Positions 1 to 8,306 are shown, counted from the first letter of the stretch. The stretch is 64,000 bases of DNA from Syntrophothermus lipocalidus DSM 12680 (GCF_000092405.1 NC_014220.1:186001-250000), one strand, 5' to 3'. The notes: generated from the letters alone by a model not told the origin. Made by a program: numbers and translations.

Positions 1-908
1 CCCCCATTGCCTTGATGGCACTAAAGGACCCCAGGCTTTCGCAAATGATGCGCGTTTATATTGATGGAGTTCCACTAGATTTGGCCTCAAAGTTGCTGCC
101 TGCAAGGACTAAGTTTGATTTTGGTCTCCAACTTCATATTCATCAGCACGCAAGGCAGCAACTCAAGCATGCCGATGACTTGGGTAGCACAGCCAAGAAC
201 ATAAAAATACCGAAAGCGTCGTTAATTGCCATTTTAAAACATCTTCGTTCTACTATAAAGAAACTTGACAAACGTAGTGGCACAACGCAATGGGTTGCCT
301 ATTATCAAGACATGCACAGTTATTCCGAAGAGGCTTTTTCAGAAAAGATAAACATCGTCCGCCAATTCCTTCGTCAAACGAACGCCCGAATCGTATGCGA
401 CATGGGGGCAAACATCGGTGTATTTTCCGCCATAGCCTCAGAAAACGCCGAATTGGTGGTGGCATACGATGTCGACCACGATGCGGTAGATGTTCATTAT
501 AATAGTCTTAAACGCTCGGGAATACACAACGTAATTCCGGCAGTTTTGGATATTGCAAATCCAAGCCCGGCGATTGGATGGGCACTTCGAGAACGGATGT
601 CTACTTTCGAGCGGGGGAATTTTGACTGCGTGATGGCGTTGGCACTTCTTCACCACATTTGCATATCAGGGAATGTCCCGTTAGATATGGCAGCTGAGAC
701 GTTCGCATCTTTGGGGAACTGGCTAATTATTGAGTTTGTGCCGAAATCGGACGGCCAAGTTAAAAAGCTTCTTTCCACAAGAGAGGATATATTCCCAGAC
801 TACAATGAGAGCGGTTTCGAGGAGACCTTCTCACAAAAATTTGAAATCATATCCAAGGGCGTTGTTACCGGTACCCAACGCGCCATATACCTAATGAAGA
901 GAAAATAA
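1..908 (+). CDS. SAM-dependent methyltransferase (3' part)
   Basis: The reading frame is open from the window edge, so the gene begins outside and only its C-terminal ~300 residues are seen. A class I methyltransferase fold is suggested by the glycine-rich SAM loop CDMGANIGVFS (about residue 128), the acidic strand end VVAYDVD, and a LALLHH segment typical of motif IV. The N-terminal stretch with YIDGVPLDLASKLLP matches what I recall of a family of larger (~450 aa) 'NoeA-like' methyltransferases, so a missing N-terminus is likely. The substrate is unknown. It precedes a glycan cluster on the same strand but is 190 bp away, so a shared operon is uncertain. Confidence 0.75.
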   Translation, partial: PIALMALKDPRLSQMMRVYIDGVPLDLASKLLPARTKFDFGLQLHIHQHARQQLKHADDLGSTAKNIKIPKASLIAILKHLRSTIKKLDKRSGTTQWVAYYQDMHSYSEEAFSEKINIVRQFLRQTNARIVCDMGANIGVFSAIASENAELVVAYDVDHDAVDVHYNSLKRSGIHNVIPAVLDIANPSPAIGWALRERMSTFERGNFDCVMALALLHHICISGNVPLDMAAETFASLGNWLIIEFVPKSDGQVKKLLSTREDIFPDYNESGFEETFSQKFEIISKGVVTGTQRAIYLMKRK

Positions 909-1005
909 CCACCAAAGTTGGTTGTAGTTCAATGAACATTTGTTTTTCATAATGCTCCATCTGCGTGTTCCTCAATCGATGCTGCGCCCAGAAACTATGT
1001 GTGAT

Positions 1006-1072
1006 TTCGTGAGACGGGGGGCTGAACCTCGAGAACTAACATGCTGACGAAGAGTAACACTTCGTGAGACGG
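1006..1072 (+). repeat. 12-bp direct repeat in leader of sugar cluster
   Basis: TTCGTGAGACGG occurs twice, at 1006-1017 and 1061-1072, 55 bp apart (about five helical turns), just upstream of the sugar transferase gene. The rest of the 908-1107 gap holds no gene I can recognise. A regulator binding pair is possible; this is inference only. Confidence 0.4.
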
Positions 1073-1107
1073 AATCCGCTGAGAAGGCCAATAAAGGAAT
1101 GACGCCA

Positions 1108-1770
1108 ATGAGTAAAGCCGCAAAGAGAGTTATGGATGTTTTGATATCGGTTTTGGGACTTATTGTCTTCACGCCTGTCATTTTTGTGGTGGCATTGCTC
1201 ATATTCATGAGCATGGGAAGACCGGTCTTATTCACTCAGGAGAGGCCGGGTAAGGACGGCAGGATTTTTCGTCTAATTAAATTTAGAACTATGACTGATG
1301 AAAGGAATGCCGAAGGCAACCTCCTGCCCGACGAACAGCGGCTGACGCGTTTGGGACGGTTTTTGCGCTCTACCAGCTTGGACGAGCTTCCGGAGCTTTT
1401 CAACGTTCTCAAAGGAGACATGAGCCTGGTAGGGCCGCGGCCGCTTCTCATGCAGTATCTGGACAGGTACACCCCGGAGCAGGCCAGGCGCCACGAGGTC
1501 AAACCGGGGATTACCGGCTGGGCGCAGGTCAATGGGCGGAACGCCATCACCTGGGAGGAGAAGTTTACACTTGATGTGTGGTATGTGGACAACTGGTCTC
1601 TGTGGTTGGACCTGAAGATTCTGGTCCTTACTTTAGTGAAGGTCATAAAGCGGGAGGGCATAAGTGCACCGGGCGAGGCAACGATGCCAGAGTTTTTGGG
1701 GAGTTTTCTTGAAAAGGACATTTCCCTGCGAGAGGCGGCGGCGGTTATAGACGAAGACTCGCGATTCTGA
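1108..1770 (+). CDS. PglC/WcaJ-type initiating sugar phosphotransferase
   Basis: This is a bacterial sugar transferase (monotopic phosphoglycosyl transferase) that moves a sugar-1-phosphate from a UDP-sugar to undecaprenyl phosphate at the cytoplasmic membrane face. One N-terminal hydrophobic re-entrant helix (VLISVLGLIVFTPVIFVV) is followed by the family blocks KFRTM, LDELPELFNVLKGDMS, VGPRPLL, KPGITGWAQVNGRN and the W-rich C-terminal block. At ~220 residues it is the short, single-domain PglC form. An ATG at 1099 touches the AAAGGA ribosome site, so ATG 1108, nine bases further, is the better start. With the following ATP-grasp, HAD and aminotransferase genes it forms a glycan biosynthesis cluster, so the sugar may be an amino sugar such as a bacillosamine type (inference). 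Confidence 0.88.
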   Translation: MSKAAKRVMDVLISVLGLIVFTPVIFVVALLIFMSMGRPVLFTQERPGKDGRIFRLIKFRTMTDERNAEGNLLPDEQRLTRLGRFLRSTSLDELPELFNVLKGDMSLVGPRPLLMQYLDRYTPEQARRHEVKPGITGWAQVNGRNAITWEEKFTLDVWYVDNWSLWLDLKILVLTLVKVIKREGISAPGEATMPEFLGSFLEKDISLREAAAVIDEDSRF

Positions 1771-1872
1771 TTTGGCAGAGTTGATGCTACCTCAACGGTC
1801 AGGTTGGAGAGTTTTCGTTGCCTGTGCGACGGGTACTTTGCAGCTATTGGCGAAAGTGAGGGTCGAACAATC

Positions 1873-2853
1873 GTGAATGTGCTCATTACCAGCGCAGGAA
1901 GAAGGACAAGCCTACTTGAGGCATTTAAGTGTGCTGTGGAAAAAAGAAACGGTCAAGTATTTGCTGGGGATTTGGACCACTTAGCCCCCGCTCTTTATTT
2001 TGCACACGGGGCTTTTAAGCTTCCCCCAGTCGCTAGTCCTGAATATGGAGAATCGCTAAAACAAATCGTGGCCGAAAAGGACATCAAGGTTATCATACCG
2101 ACGATAGATAATGAACTGCCGGTAATGGCCCGTATGAAAGATGAGTTCTTGAAGATGGGTTGCCGAGTGGTGGTTTCCTCATATGAGTTGATAGATATTG
2201 CTCAGGACAAGTGGAAAACCGTGCGGTTCTTCAAAGAGAGAGGCATATCGGTTCCTCAGTCATGGCTGCCAGAATCTGGTGGAAGCAGTACATTGGATAG
2301 ACAAATGAGCCTGCCAGAAGTTGTTTTCATTAAGCCGAGAAATGGAAGCGCAAGCCAGTTTACTTTCCGTATAAAGAAGGAGGAGGTTTCTTCTTTTGCC
2401 AAGGTTGTGCCCTTCCCTATTGTTCAGGAACATCTGCCGTACACGGAAATCACGGTAGATGCACTGCTTGACTTGAACGGTAACCTGGTTCATTATGTGC
2501 CAAGAAAAAGAATTCGCACCGTTGGTGATGAGTCGATACAAGGTGTCACTTTGCCGGATAACGATGTGAGAGACTGGCTGATTAGACTGCTAAATATCAT
2601 ATCGGAGCTGGGAGGGATAGGGCCGATTACGGTTCAATACTTTTCCTCCCCAGATGGGCCCATCTTGTCCGAGATCAACCCTAGGTTTGGCGGCGGGTTT
2701 CCGCTTACTTTGGCGGCGGGGGGGGATTATCCGGAGTGGATATTGCAAATGGTGGAAGGGATACGAGTTGAGCCCAGGATTGGAGAATACCGAACGGGAC
2801 TGTACATGTCTCGCTACTATTGTGAACTGATATTCGACCAGCCGGTGTGGTGA
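1873..2853 (+). CDS. ATP-grasp enzyme (carbamoyl-phosphate-synthase-like)
   Basis: An ATP-grasp ligase of the kind often mis-named carbamoyl phosphate synthase large chain. The N-terminal Rossmann-like segment VLITSAGRR and PTIDNELPVM precede an ATP-grasp core containing VFIKPRNGSAS (nucleotide binding) and the metal-binding end EINPRFGGGFPLT. Such proteins join a carboxylate to an amine; the partner is unknown. The frame is open from 1804, but GTG 1873 sits ten bases after GTGAGGG and starts directly at the first conserved strand. It overlaps the next gene, so the two are translationally coupled, and the pairing with an HAD phosphatase in a sugar cluster suggests modification of a glycan or nucleotide-sugar. 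Confidence 0.72.
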   Translation: MNVLITSAGRRTSLLEAFKCAVEKRNGQVFAGDLDHLAPALYFAHGAFKLPPVASPEYGESLKQIVAEKDIKVIIPTIDNELPVMARMKDEFLKMGCRVVVSSYELIDIAQDKWKTVRFFKERGISVPQSWLPESGGSSTLDRQMSLPEVVFIKPRNGSASQFTFRIKKEEVSSFAKVVPFPIVQEHLPYTEITVDALLDLNGNLVHYVPRKRIRTVGDESIQGVTLPDNDVRDWLIRLLNIISELGGIGPITVQYFSSPDGPILSEINPRFGGGFPLTLAAGGDYPEWILQMVEGIRVEPRIGEYRTGLYMSRYYCELIFDQPVW

Positions 2854-3542
2854 GTATGGTGACTCGGGGAGTGGTTTTTGACCTTGATGATACGCTCTAC
2901 CTAGAGGTGTCTTACGTAAAAAGCGGTTTTAGGGCTGTTGCCAGAAAAATTGGGGAAGCCGTGGAAACGGTCTCTGCGGACAAGATATATTCGTTTTTGT
3001 GGGAGAATTTTGAAGCTGGAAGAAGAGGAGATAATTTTGACCAGTTGCTGACCCGGTATCTTGATGTGGCGAGGGTTTTTAGCATAACAGACCTTATCAA
3101 TTGTTATCGGGATCATTATCCTGATATTAGCCTTTTGCCCGAAGCGACAGAAGTAATGAAGTTTTTCAGAAAAAAGGGAGTTAAGATGGGGATACTTTCG
3201 GATGGGATTCGCAAGTCCCAAGAACTTAAGATTGATGCGTTAGGCTTGAGGAACCTAGTTGATTCGATTGTTTTGACGGATGTTTGGGGCAAAGGATGGT
3301 GGAAACCAAACCCGAGGGGGTTCATTGCGATAGCCGATCAGTTGCGGAGTTTTCATGAAGAACTTTGCTACATAGGGGACAACCCAGAAAAGGACTTTCG
3401 AGCTGCGAACTCCCTAGGCTGGCTCACAATCAGGCTTCGTATGCCAGGGCAACTGAGAGAATCGCTTGAACCTAAGGACGAAATGGATGCTCCGAGAATT
3501 ACCATAAGGAGTTTAAAAGATTTGTTAAGTATATTGACATGA
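2847..3542 (+). CDS. HAD-superfamily hydrolase (phosphatase)
   Basis: A haloacid-dehalogenase-type phosphatase of normal length (~230 aa). Motif I is DLDDTLY (nucleophile Asp), motif II is LSDG, motif III is the Lys of KPNPRGF, and motif IV is YIGDNPEKDF. The helical cap lies between motifs I and II. The start overlaps the ATP-grasp stop by 7 bases; GTG 2847 or ATG 2856 could be used. Its substrate is likely a phosphorylated intermediate made by the neighbouring sugar enzymes (inference from position). Confidence 0.8.
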   Translation: MVSMVTRGVVFDLDDTLYLEVSYVKSGFRAVARKIGEAVETVSADKIYSFLWENFEAGRRGDNFDQLLTRYLDVARVFSITDLINCYRDHYPDISLLPEATEVMKFFRKKGVKMGILSDGIRKSQELKIDALGLRNLVDSIVLTDVWGKGWWKPNPRGFIAIADQLRSFHEELCYIGDNPEKDFRAANSLGWLTIRLRMPGQLRESLEPKDEMDAPRITIRSLKDLLSILT

Positions 3543-3582
3543 ACAGCCTTCATTCACTCAACATACAGGAGTGGTATGAGAG

Positions 3583-4725
3583 TTGAATCCAGAAACCCGT
3601 ATCTACCTCTCTCCTCCGCACATGAGCGGGGAGGAAATGGAGTACATAAAAGAAGCATTTGCGACGAACTGGATTGCCCCTCTAGGTCCTAATGTCGATG
3701 CCTTTGAGGCGGAGTTGGCGGAGTACGTCGGAGCGAAGGGGGCAGTGGCCGTAAGTTCGGGTACGGCGGCCATACACCTTGCACTGCGCTTGCTGGGGGT
3801 GGGATCCGGGGATGAGGTTTTCTGTTCCACCCTTACCTTCATTGGCAGTGTGAATCCGGTTCTGTATTTGGGAGCAGTGCCGGTTTTTATCGACTCGGAA
3901 CCGGCTAGCTGGAACATGTCTCCGGCGGCTTTGAAGAAGGCTTTTGCCGCGGCGGAGAAAAAGGGTAAGCTGCCCAAAGCGTTAATAGTCGTCAATCTTT
4001 ACGGGCAGAGCGCGGACATGGATCCAATCCTTAGCCTCTGCAACGAGTACGGGGTGCCGGTGGTGGAAGACGCAGCCGAATCGTTGGGCGCGACGTACAA
4101 GGGTAAGATGTCGGGCACCTTGGGAAGATTTGGGGTCTATTCCTTCAACGGCAATAAGATTATAACTACCTCAGGCGGGGGAATGCTGGTTTCAGACGAT
4201 CTCGAAGCTATCGAGAAAGCGCGGTTCTGGGCAACCCAAGCGAGGGATAAGGCGCCGTGGTACCAGCACAGCGAAATGGGCTATAATTACCGGATGAGCA
4301 ATGTCTTGGCCGGGATCGGGCGGGGGCAGTTGAAGGTCATCGAAGACAGGATAAAAGCGAGAAGAGAGATTTTCAGGCGATATGAGGAAGCCTTCCGCGG
4401 TGTTGAAGGCGTGGGCTTCATGCCGGAGGCCCCTTACGGCAGGTGTAACCGCTGGCTTACAGTTATGACCATAGATAAGAACAGGCTCGGCGTAACGCCA
4501 TTGGACGTGATCCGGGTCCTGGAATCCGAGAATATCGAGGCCCGGCCGGTGTGGAAGCCTATGCACCTGCAGCCCCTGTTTGCCGCGTGTCAATACTTTT
4601 CCCATGCCGAAGGAGCGAGCGTCAGCGATCTGCTCTTTGCGACAGGCATTTGCCTTCCCTCGGGATCATCGTTGACGGAGCAGGAGCAGCAGAGAGTAAT
4701 CGAATGCATAAAGCGGTGCTTTTAA
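3583..4725 (+). CDS. DegT/DnrJ/EryC1-type sugar aminotransferase
   Basis: A PLP-dependent aminotransferase that converts a 4-keto (or 3-keto) nucleotide sugar into an amino sugar. Conserved features are the cofactor phosphate site SSGTAAIHLAL, the strand end VEDAAESLGA, and the Schiff-base Lys192 in SFNGNKIITTSGGG. Length (380 aa) fits PglE/EpsN-type enzymes. The start is TTG 3583, eight bases after AGGAGTGG. It is the last gene of the glycan cluster and, together with the PglC-type transferase, points to an N-acetylated diamino sugar for a glycolipid, exopolysaccharide or protein glycan. Confidence 0.88.
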   Translation: MNPETRIYLSPPHMSGEEMEYIKEAFATNWIAPLGPNVDAFEAELAEYVGAKGAVAVSSGTAAIHLALRLLGVGSGDEVFCSTLTFIGSVNPVLYLGAVPVFIDSEPASWNMSPAALKKAFAAAEKKGKLPKALIVVNLYGQSADMDPILSLCNEYGVPVVEDAAESLGATYKGKMSGTLGRFGVYSFNGNKIITTSGGGMLVSDDLEAIEKARFWATQARDKAPWYQHSEMGYNYRMSNVLAGIGRGQLKVIEDRIKARREIFRRYEEAFRGVEGVGFMPEAPYGRCNRWLTVMTIDKNRLGVTPLDVIRVLESENIEARPVWKPMHLQPLFAACQYFSHAEGASVSDLLFATGICLPSGSSLTEQEQQRVIECIKRCF

Positions 4726-4750
4726 CTGCGTGCTCACAGTCTCGGGCGCA

Positions 4751-4784
4751 TTGATTATATGTATTATATTACGTACAATAATAC
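4751..4784 (+). promoter_or_regulatory. Promoter and operator of the Phd/RelE pair
   Basis: The -35 TTGATT (4751-4756) and -10 TACAAT (4774-4779) are 17 bp apart. A 24-bp inverted repeat at 4761-4784 (arms GTATTAT/ATAATAC around a TACGTA centre, 20 of 24 positions symmetric) covers the -10 box. This is the usual layout of an antitoxin-autorepressed TA promoter; the ribosome site AAGGAGG follows at 4788. Confidence 0.7.
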
Positions 4785-4802
4785 AAAAAGGAGGTGCAGG
4801 TC

Positions 4803-5093
4803 GTGCTGCGATTTGATATTGATAGCTTGGTGAGCGCAACCGCGTTGTCCAGGGCACCGGGAAAGTACTTGTCGCAGTGCAAGGAGAAGCCCCTTTTAAT
4901 ACTGAAAAATAATGAAGTAGAGGGGGTTCTGGTGAGCGCGGAGACTTACAGAGAACTATTGGAGGCCTATGAGCTTGTGCAGGATATGAGACTGGCCCGC
5001 GAAGTATTCGAACAGCCCACCGAAAACCCCGAGGACAAAGATGTGTTTCAGATAATGCAGGAAATCGAGGCGCAGGACGATGTACACGGTTAA
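4803..5093 (+). CDS. Phd/YefM-family antitoxin
   Basis: A small (~96 aa) antitoxin with an N-terminal DNA-binding Phd/YefM fold: the run SATALSRAPGKYLSQCKEKP-like is followed by the hallmark PLLILKNNEVEGVLVS and TYRELLE. The C-terminal acidic helix would wrap the toxin. Start GTG 4803 lies eight bases from AAGGAGG. It overlaps the RelE gene by 14 bases and should repress its own palindromic promoter just upstream. Confidence 0.82.
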   Translation: MLRFDIDSLVSATALSRAPGKYLSQCKEKPLLILKNNEVEGVLVSAETYRELLEAYELVQDMRLAREVFEQPTENPEDKDVFQIMQEIEAQDDVHG

Positions 5094-5529
5094 GCCTAAG
5101 AATGCCAACCGCTTTCGCCACGACTACGCAAGGCTCTCTCACAGGGAACGTCAGAAAGTCCGGAGTGCCATGGAACAGCTGGCCGAAAATCCCCGGCCGC
5201 CCGGATGCATCTGCTTGGAAAAGACCTATTACAGAATGCGGGTCGGGGATATCCGCATTCTTTACCAGATAATCGATGCTGAGAAACTGGTTCTTATTAG
5301 GCCCGGTGTGGCAGGGTTTTTAGCTTCAGGCACCGAGCTTGCGGGCGATGGCCTGGAGGGCCTGGCGCATTTCCAGCATGAGGTGGATCAGCCCGGCGGC
5401 CGAGCTCAGGACCAGGGTCTCAAGTTCCCGGTTGGGCTCAGTTTTCTCCTGGAGGGATTCCGAGAGCTTAAGTCCCGCCTCTTTACTTTTTATGGCCGTA
5501 TCATGGGTGCAGAGAAGCTCTATAGCTAG
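5080..5529 (+). CDS. RelE-family toxin with overwritten C-terminus
   Basis: Residues 1-74 match RelE/ParE-type ribonuclease toxins (MYTVKPKNANRFRHDYARL; then YYRMRVGDIRILYQI). The family normally ends shortly after this point with a basic RxGHRxxVY tail. Here homology stops at about nt 5300 and the frame runs on for ~76 residues through DNA that is the antisense of the neighbouring gene 5326-5913. The catalytic C-terminal strand is therefore missing and the toxin is probably inactive or altered. The antitoxin and promoter look intact. Confidence 0.65.
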   Translation: MYTVKPKNANRFRHDYARLSHRERQKVRSAMEQLAENPRPPGCICLEKTYYRMRVGDIRILYQIIDAEKLVLIRPGVAGFLASGTELAGDGLEGLAHFQHEVDQPGGRAQDQGLKFPVGLSFLLEGFRELKSRLFTFYGRIMGAEKLYS

Positions 5530-5913
5530 GCCGTTCTTCAGGGTGAGGCGGCAGCGGTTTTCGGGAGTCGGTTCGATGCTGGCTATGTGGCTGAGGTCGA
5601 CGTAGCCGTAGGCGGCGTCGGATTCGACCTGCGGCTGTCTCATTTTCAGGGGGATGAACACCCTGTCGGGAGCGAGGAAGAAGGGGAGGGCCAGTTCCCT
5701 GCCCAAAAGTTCCTTGACCAAGGTCCTTTGGGCTTCGGGGTCCATTAAGCAGCAGCGAAAAAGGGCCCTTTTGACCGAACGCACGTCACGTTTATCCCAC
5801 CATATTTCCCCGCTTTTGGTCATCACTTCCGTTGCTTTGCCGGTGTCGGTGTAGACCGGCCTGATGGCGATGACATCGGTGAAGATACGTTCGATACGAG
5901 TCCACTCGAGCAT
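5326..5913 (-). CDS. Protein of unknown function, weakly ComK-like
   Basis: A 195-residue soluble protein. I do not recognise a firm family. The middle (VFIPLKMRQPQV, YGYVDLSHIASIE, RLTLKNGLAIELL) resembles by eye the layout of ComK competence regulators, where a P-rich strand leads into an IsxxHI segment and a beta hairpin ending in a polar tail. It is divergent from the ParA-like gene and separated by ~440 bp. The RelE read-through frame runs antisense through its 3' part, showing that a rearrangement joined the two. Confidence 0.4.
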   Translation of the reverse strand: MLEWTRIERIFTDVIAIRPVYTDTGKATEVMTKSGEIWWDKRDVRSVKRALFRCCLMDPEAQRTLVKELLGRELALPFFLAPDRVFIPLKMRQPQVESDAAYGYVDLSHIASIEPTPENRCRLTLKNGLAIELLCTHDTAIKSKEAGLKLSESLQEKTEPNRELETLVLSSAAGLIHLMLEMRQALQAIARKLGA

Positions 5914-6352
5914 ACCGGTAGACGATACCTCCTTTGCGAGAATAGACTGGCTGAAGCCGGGCGGCGGGTCGGGTCAGGCCTGGATGCTTGTCCGGTGTGA
6001 AGAGTGGGTGCTTGGTGGATACCAGGTTTGAATGGTGGCGAAATAAATGCTCGTATATGCAGGACAAATATAGATATTATATCAGCAAGAATCGCCCCGC
6101 CGAGATATACCATACCACATTACGCTGCTAGAATCAAGACAAATTTCTTGAAAAAGGTAGGCCTACGATATGGCGTAATACAAAAAGATTGCGACAGAAT
6201 TCGACGCATAATGACGAATATTGACGGAATAATGGAGATTTTAGCAGGAGGTATGTTTGCTTTGTCGGCGAAGTAAAGAGTATGAAGAAATGTGTACTGC
6301 CGGGGCTCAGCGGATGAGCTGCCGGCAGTCGAGGTATCGGGAGGGATATGGA
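5914..6352. other. Gene-free divergent region with candidate parS-like repeats
   Basis: No convincing gene. It contains the perfect palindrome GTAGGCCTAC (about 6156-6165) and an irregular array of GACG/GACGAAT words at 6190-6235 with a period of about 11 bp. The 3' part (about 6190-6400) is partly repeated at 20620-20830 before a truncated ParA copy. In front of a ParA gene such conserved repeats could be the partition site. A TTG at 6257 after AGGAGGT could extend ParA N-terminally, but ATG 6353 is preferred. Confidence 0.35.
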
Positions 6353-7312
6353 ATGAGGAAATGCCGGACGTCGAGCATCGTTAACTGGAAAGAAGGGGTA
6401 GGGAAAACCACTATTACCTATCACCTGGGTACGGGGCTGGAGATGCTGGAACCGGAGCACAGGGAGGAGCACCTGGGATCAGAGGAGGTGCCGCGGGTGC
6501 TTTTGGTGGACAACGATGCCCAGTGCAACCTGACGATTGCCTGTGTCGGTTCCGACCAGTTTGAGAAAATGCTGGACAAAGGCGTAAAGACGATGAAGGA
6601 TCTCTACAAGGATTTTCTGGAGAATGACACCCCTGTAGTCAATGTCGAAGAGTACATACTGGAGGGGGTAGTGCGCAGGAATGGGAGCCAGACCTTCGAG
6701 CGGATTGACCTTTTGCCTGCTCACCCTGATCTGGTGTACACGGATATGAGTTTTGCCATATACTCGCGTGCCGATTTCAAAGAGAGCATGTCCGGGCCTC
6801 CCATGTACAAATTCCGGGTTTTGGACCGGATCCTGGAGCAGGTGCGGGACCGGTACGAATTCATGTTCATCGACTGTCCGCCCAGCATGCATTACCTGAC
6901 TCAAAACGCCATTTACGCCAGCGATTACTACATCATACCGACTTTGCCCGACTGGTTTTCGGCTTACGGGCTTCACTCGATCGTAGCCAAGGTACAAGAG
7001 TTCAACCGCTGGTGGGACTTGGCCGGCAACGGGCTGTACCGGGCCACCGAGCTGGTCGGGATCATTCCCAACAACGTGAAAGAGTACAATCAAGAACCGA
7101 TTCAGAGCCAGGCGGCCATTATAAACGGGCTGAGAGAGCGGTACGGGGACTTGGTGTTCTACAACTACCTCACGAACGGTGACGGCATCCCGCGGGCCCT
7201 GCACGAAGCCCAGCCGGTGTACTCCCTGGCAGGATCGGGCGGCAGCGCGGCCAAGCAGACGAAGCTTCTGCGTCGGATTCTGGTGGAGTTTCTGGACCGG
7301 ATTGCGGAGTGA
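6353..7312 (+). CDS. ParA-family ATPase
   Basis: A ParA/MinD-type deviant Walker ATPase (319 aa). It starts at ATG 6353 after GGGAGGG, giving an N-terminus RKCRTSSIVNW just before the P-loop KEGVGKTT (the usual second Gly of KGGVGKTT is Glu). Walker A' LLVDNDAQCNLT and Walker B FMFIDCPPS follow, then the switch region with PTLPDWFSAYGL. ParA proteins bind DNA non-specifically when loaded with ATP and move cargo or plasmids. The next gene overlaps or abuts its stop and probably encodes the partner. Chromosomal ParA pairs of this kind usually come from plasmids or integrative elements. Confidence 0.85.
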   Translation: MRKCRTSSIVNWKEGVGKTTITYHLGTGLEMLEPEHREEHLGSEEVPRVLLVDNDAQCNLTIACVGSDQFEKMLDKGVKTMKDLYKDFLENDTPVVNVEEYILEGVVRRNGSQTFERIDLLPAHPDLVYTDMSFAIYSRADFKESMSGPPMYKFRVLDRILEQVRDRYEFMFIDCPPSMHYLTQNAIYASDYYIIPTLPDWFSAYGLHSIVAKVQEFNRWWDLAGNGLYRATELVGIIPNNVKEYNQEPIQSQAAIINGLRERYGDLVFYNYLTNGDGIPRALHEAQPVYSLAGSGGSAAKQTKLLRRILVEFLDRIAE

Positions 7313-7317
7313 TGGGG

Positions 7318-7953
7318 ATGAAGGTGGACAGGGTGCTCGAGATTATGGAACTGGCGAGGCCGCTGTTGGAGCGGTACCGGGGCTGTTCGGTTGAGGACAT
7401 GATAATTGACCTGGTAGCGAAATGCGGGGGTGGAGCCGAGATGCTGGAAGCGGCGTCTTTGGCGGGGGCGAGGGTCGGGAAGCCGGCGACATTGCCGGCA
7501 ACCGGCGTGGTTTCGCCTTCTTCGAACGAGGTCAGAAGTGAGGGTGGGGAGATCCATCTCGGGGCGGGAGTAGGTGGGGAAGAAGGTTCACCAGCGTCCG
7601 GCCGGGCCCCAGTCGGCCGCGGTAAGCGAAATGAAGCGGGTAAGGCCGAAAAGAAGCCGCGGTCGAGTGCAAAAAAGACGCCGGTAGAGGATGTGGGGGT
7701 TGTGGTGGCGGAACTCGAGTCGATGGACACGGCGGTAATGCCGTCGTATCTGGAGTCGTTCTTAAAAAAGGACCTGGAGGAGATCGCGGCGAGGCTGAAC
7801 CTGAAGGGGCTGTCGGGCCGGAGTAAACCTCATATCGCTAGCCGTATCGTCCGGTACTACGAGGAGAAGCGGCTGCCGGAGAGGATCGCGCAGAGGGCGC
7901 CCGCCGATGACGAGGCCTTTATGGAGGAGATGCGCAAGAAGTACGGGTTTTAG
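7318..7953 (+). CDS. ParA partner candidate with SAP-like DNA-binding domain
   Basis: About 210 residues in three parts: a helical N-terminus, a low-complexity basic Gly/Ala/Lys linker (about 60-125), and a C-terminal helix-extended-helix segment (FLKKDLEEIAARLNL then GRSKPHIASRIVRYY) that resembles a SAP DNA-binding motif. The family name is unknown to me. It is coupled to ParA (alternative starts GTG 7309, ATG 7312 and ATG 7318 overlap or touch the ParA stop). A role as the centromere-binding or adaptor protein replacing ParB is an inference from position and the DNA-binding-like end. Confidence 0.55.
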   Translation: MKVDRVLEIMELARPLLERYRGCSVEDMIIDLVAKCGGGAEMLEAASLAGARVGKPATLPATGVVSPSSNEVRSEGGEIHLGAGVGGEEGSPASGRAPVGRGKRNEAGKAEKKPRSSAKKTPVEDVGVVVAELESMDTAVMPSYLESFLKKDLEEIAARLNLKGLSGRSKPHIASRIVRYYEEKRLPERIAQRAPADDEAFMEEMRKKYGF

Positions 7954-8015
7954 CCTGGCGGGGATGGTTTGGACAGCACAGTTTATATCGCACAGCACTA
8001 TTCATACATTATTTA

Positions 8016-8044
8016 TTGGCATGTTCGCACTATTTGAATATACT
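8016..8044 (+). promoter_or_regulatory. Promoter of the Phd/VapC pair
   Basis: TTGGCA (8016-8021) and TATACT (8039-8044) are separated by exactly 17 bp, 44 bp upstream of the antitoxin start. Confidence 0.6.
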
Positions 8045-8087
8045 ATAAATGCGAAACAGTATCCGAACCGGAAAGGAGGGGCTTGCT

Positions 8088-8306
8088 TTGATTATCACCG
8101 CCACAGAACTGAAAACCAATATCGGCAAATACCTTCGGCTCGCGGAAACGGAGGATATCATCATCACTAAGAACAACAAACCGATTGTTAAGCTGACGAG
8201 CTTGCGCGAGAACAAGCTTGATATTCTAACTGAGCTCGTGGGCGTCGTTCAAAACGATGGCTACACGCTGGATGATGCTAGAAAGGACAGGTTATCCCGG
8301 CAATGA
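8088..8306 (+). CDS. Phd/YefM-family antitoxin
   Basis: A 72-residue antitoxin with ITATELKTNIGKYL, EDIIITKNNKPIVKL and the tail DGYTLDDARKDRL typical of the YefM/Phd group. TTG 8088 is the start (AAAGGAGG eight bases before); the longer frame from 8049 lacks a ribosome site. It overlaps the toxin by ATGA. The same C-terminal sequence survives as a fossil at about 13310-13430. Confidence 0.85.
   Translation: MIITATELKTNIGKYLRLAETEDIIITKNNKPIVKLTSLRENKLDILTELVGVVQNDGYTLDDARKDRLSRQ

Noticed and set aside
1236-1886. 216-codon minus-strand frame
   Set aside because: Antisense shadow of the sugar transferase gene, which carries all family motifs.
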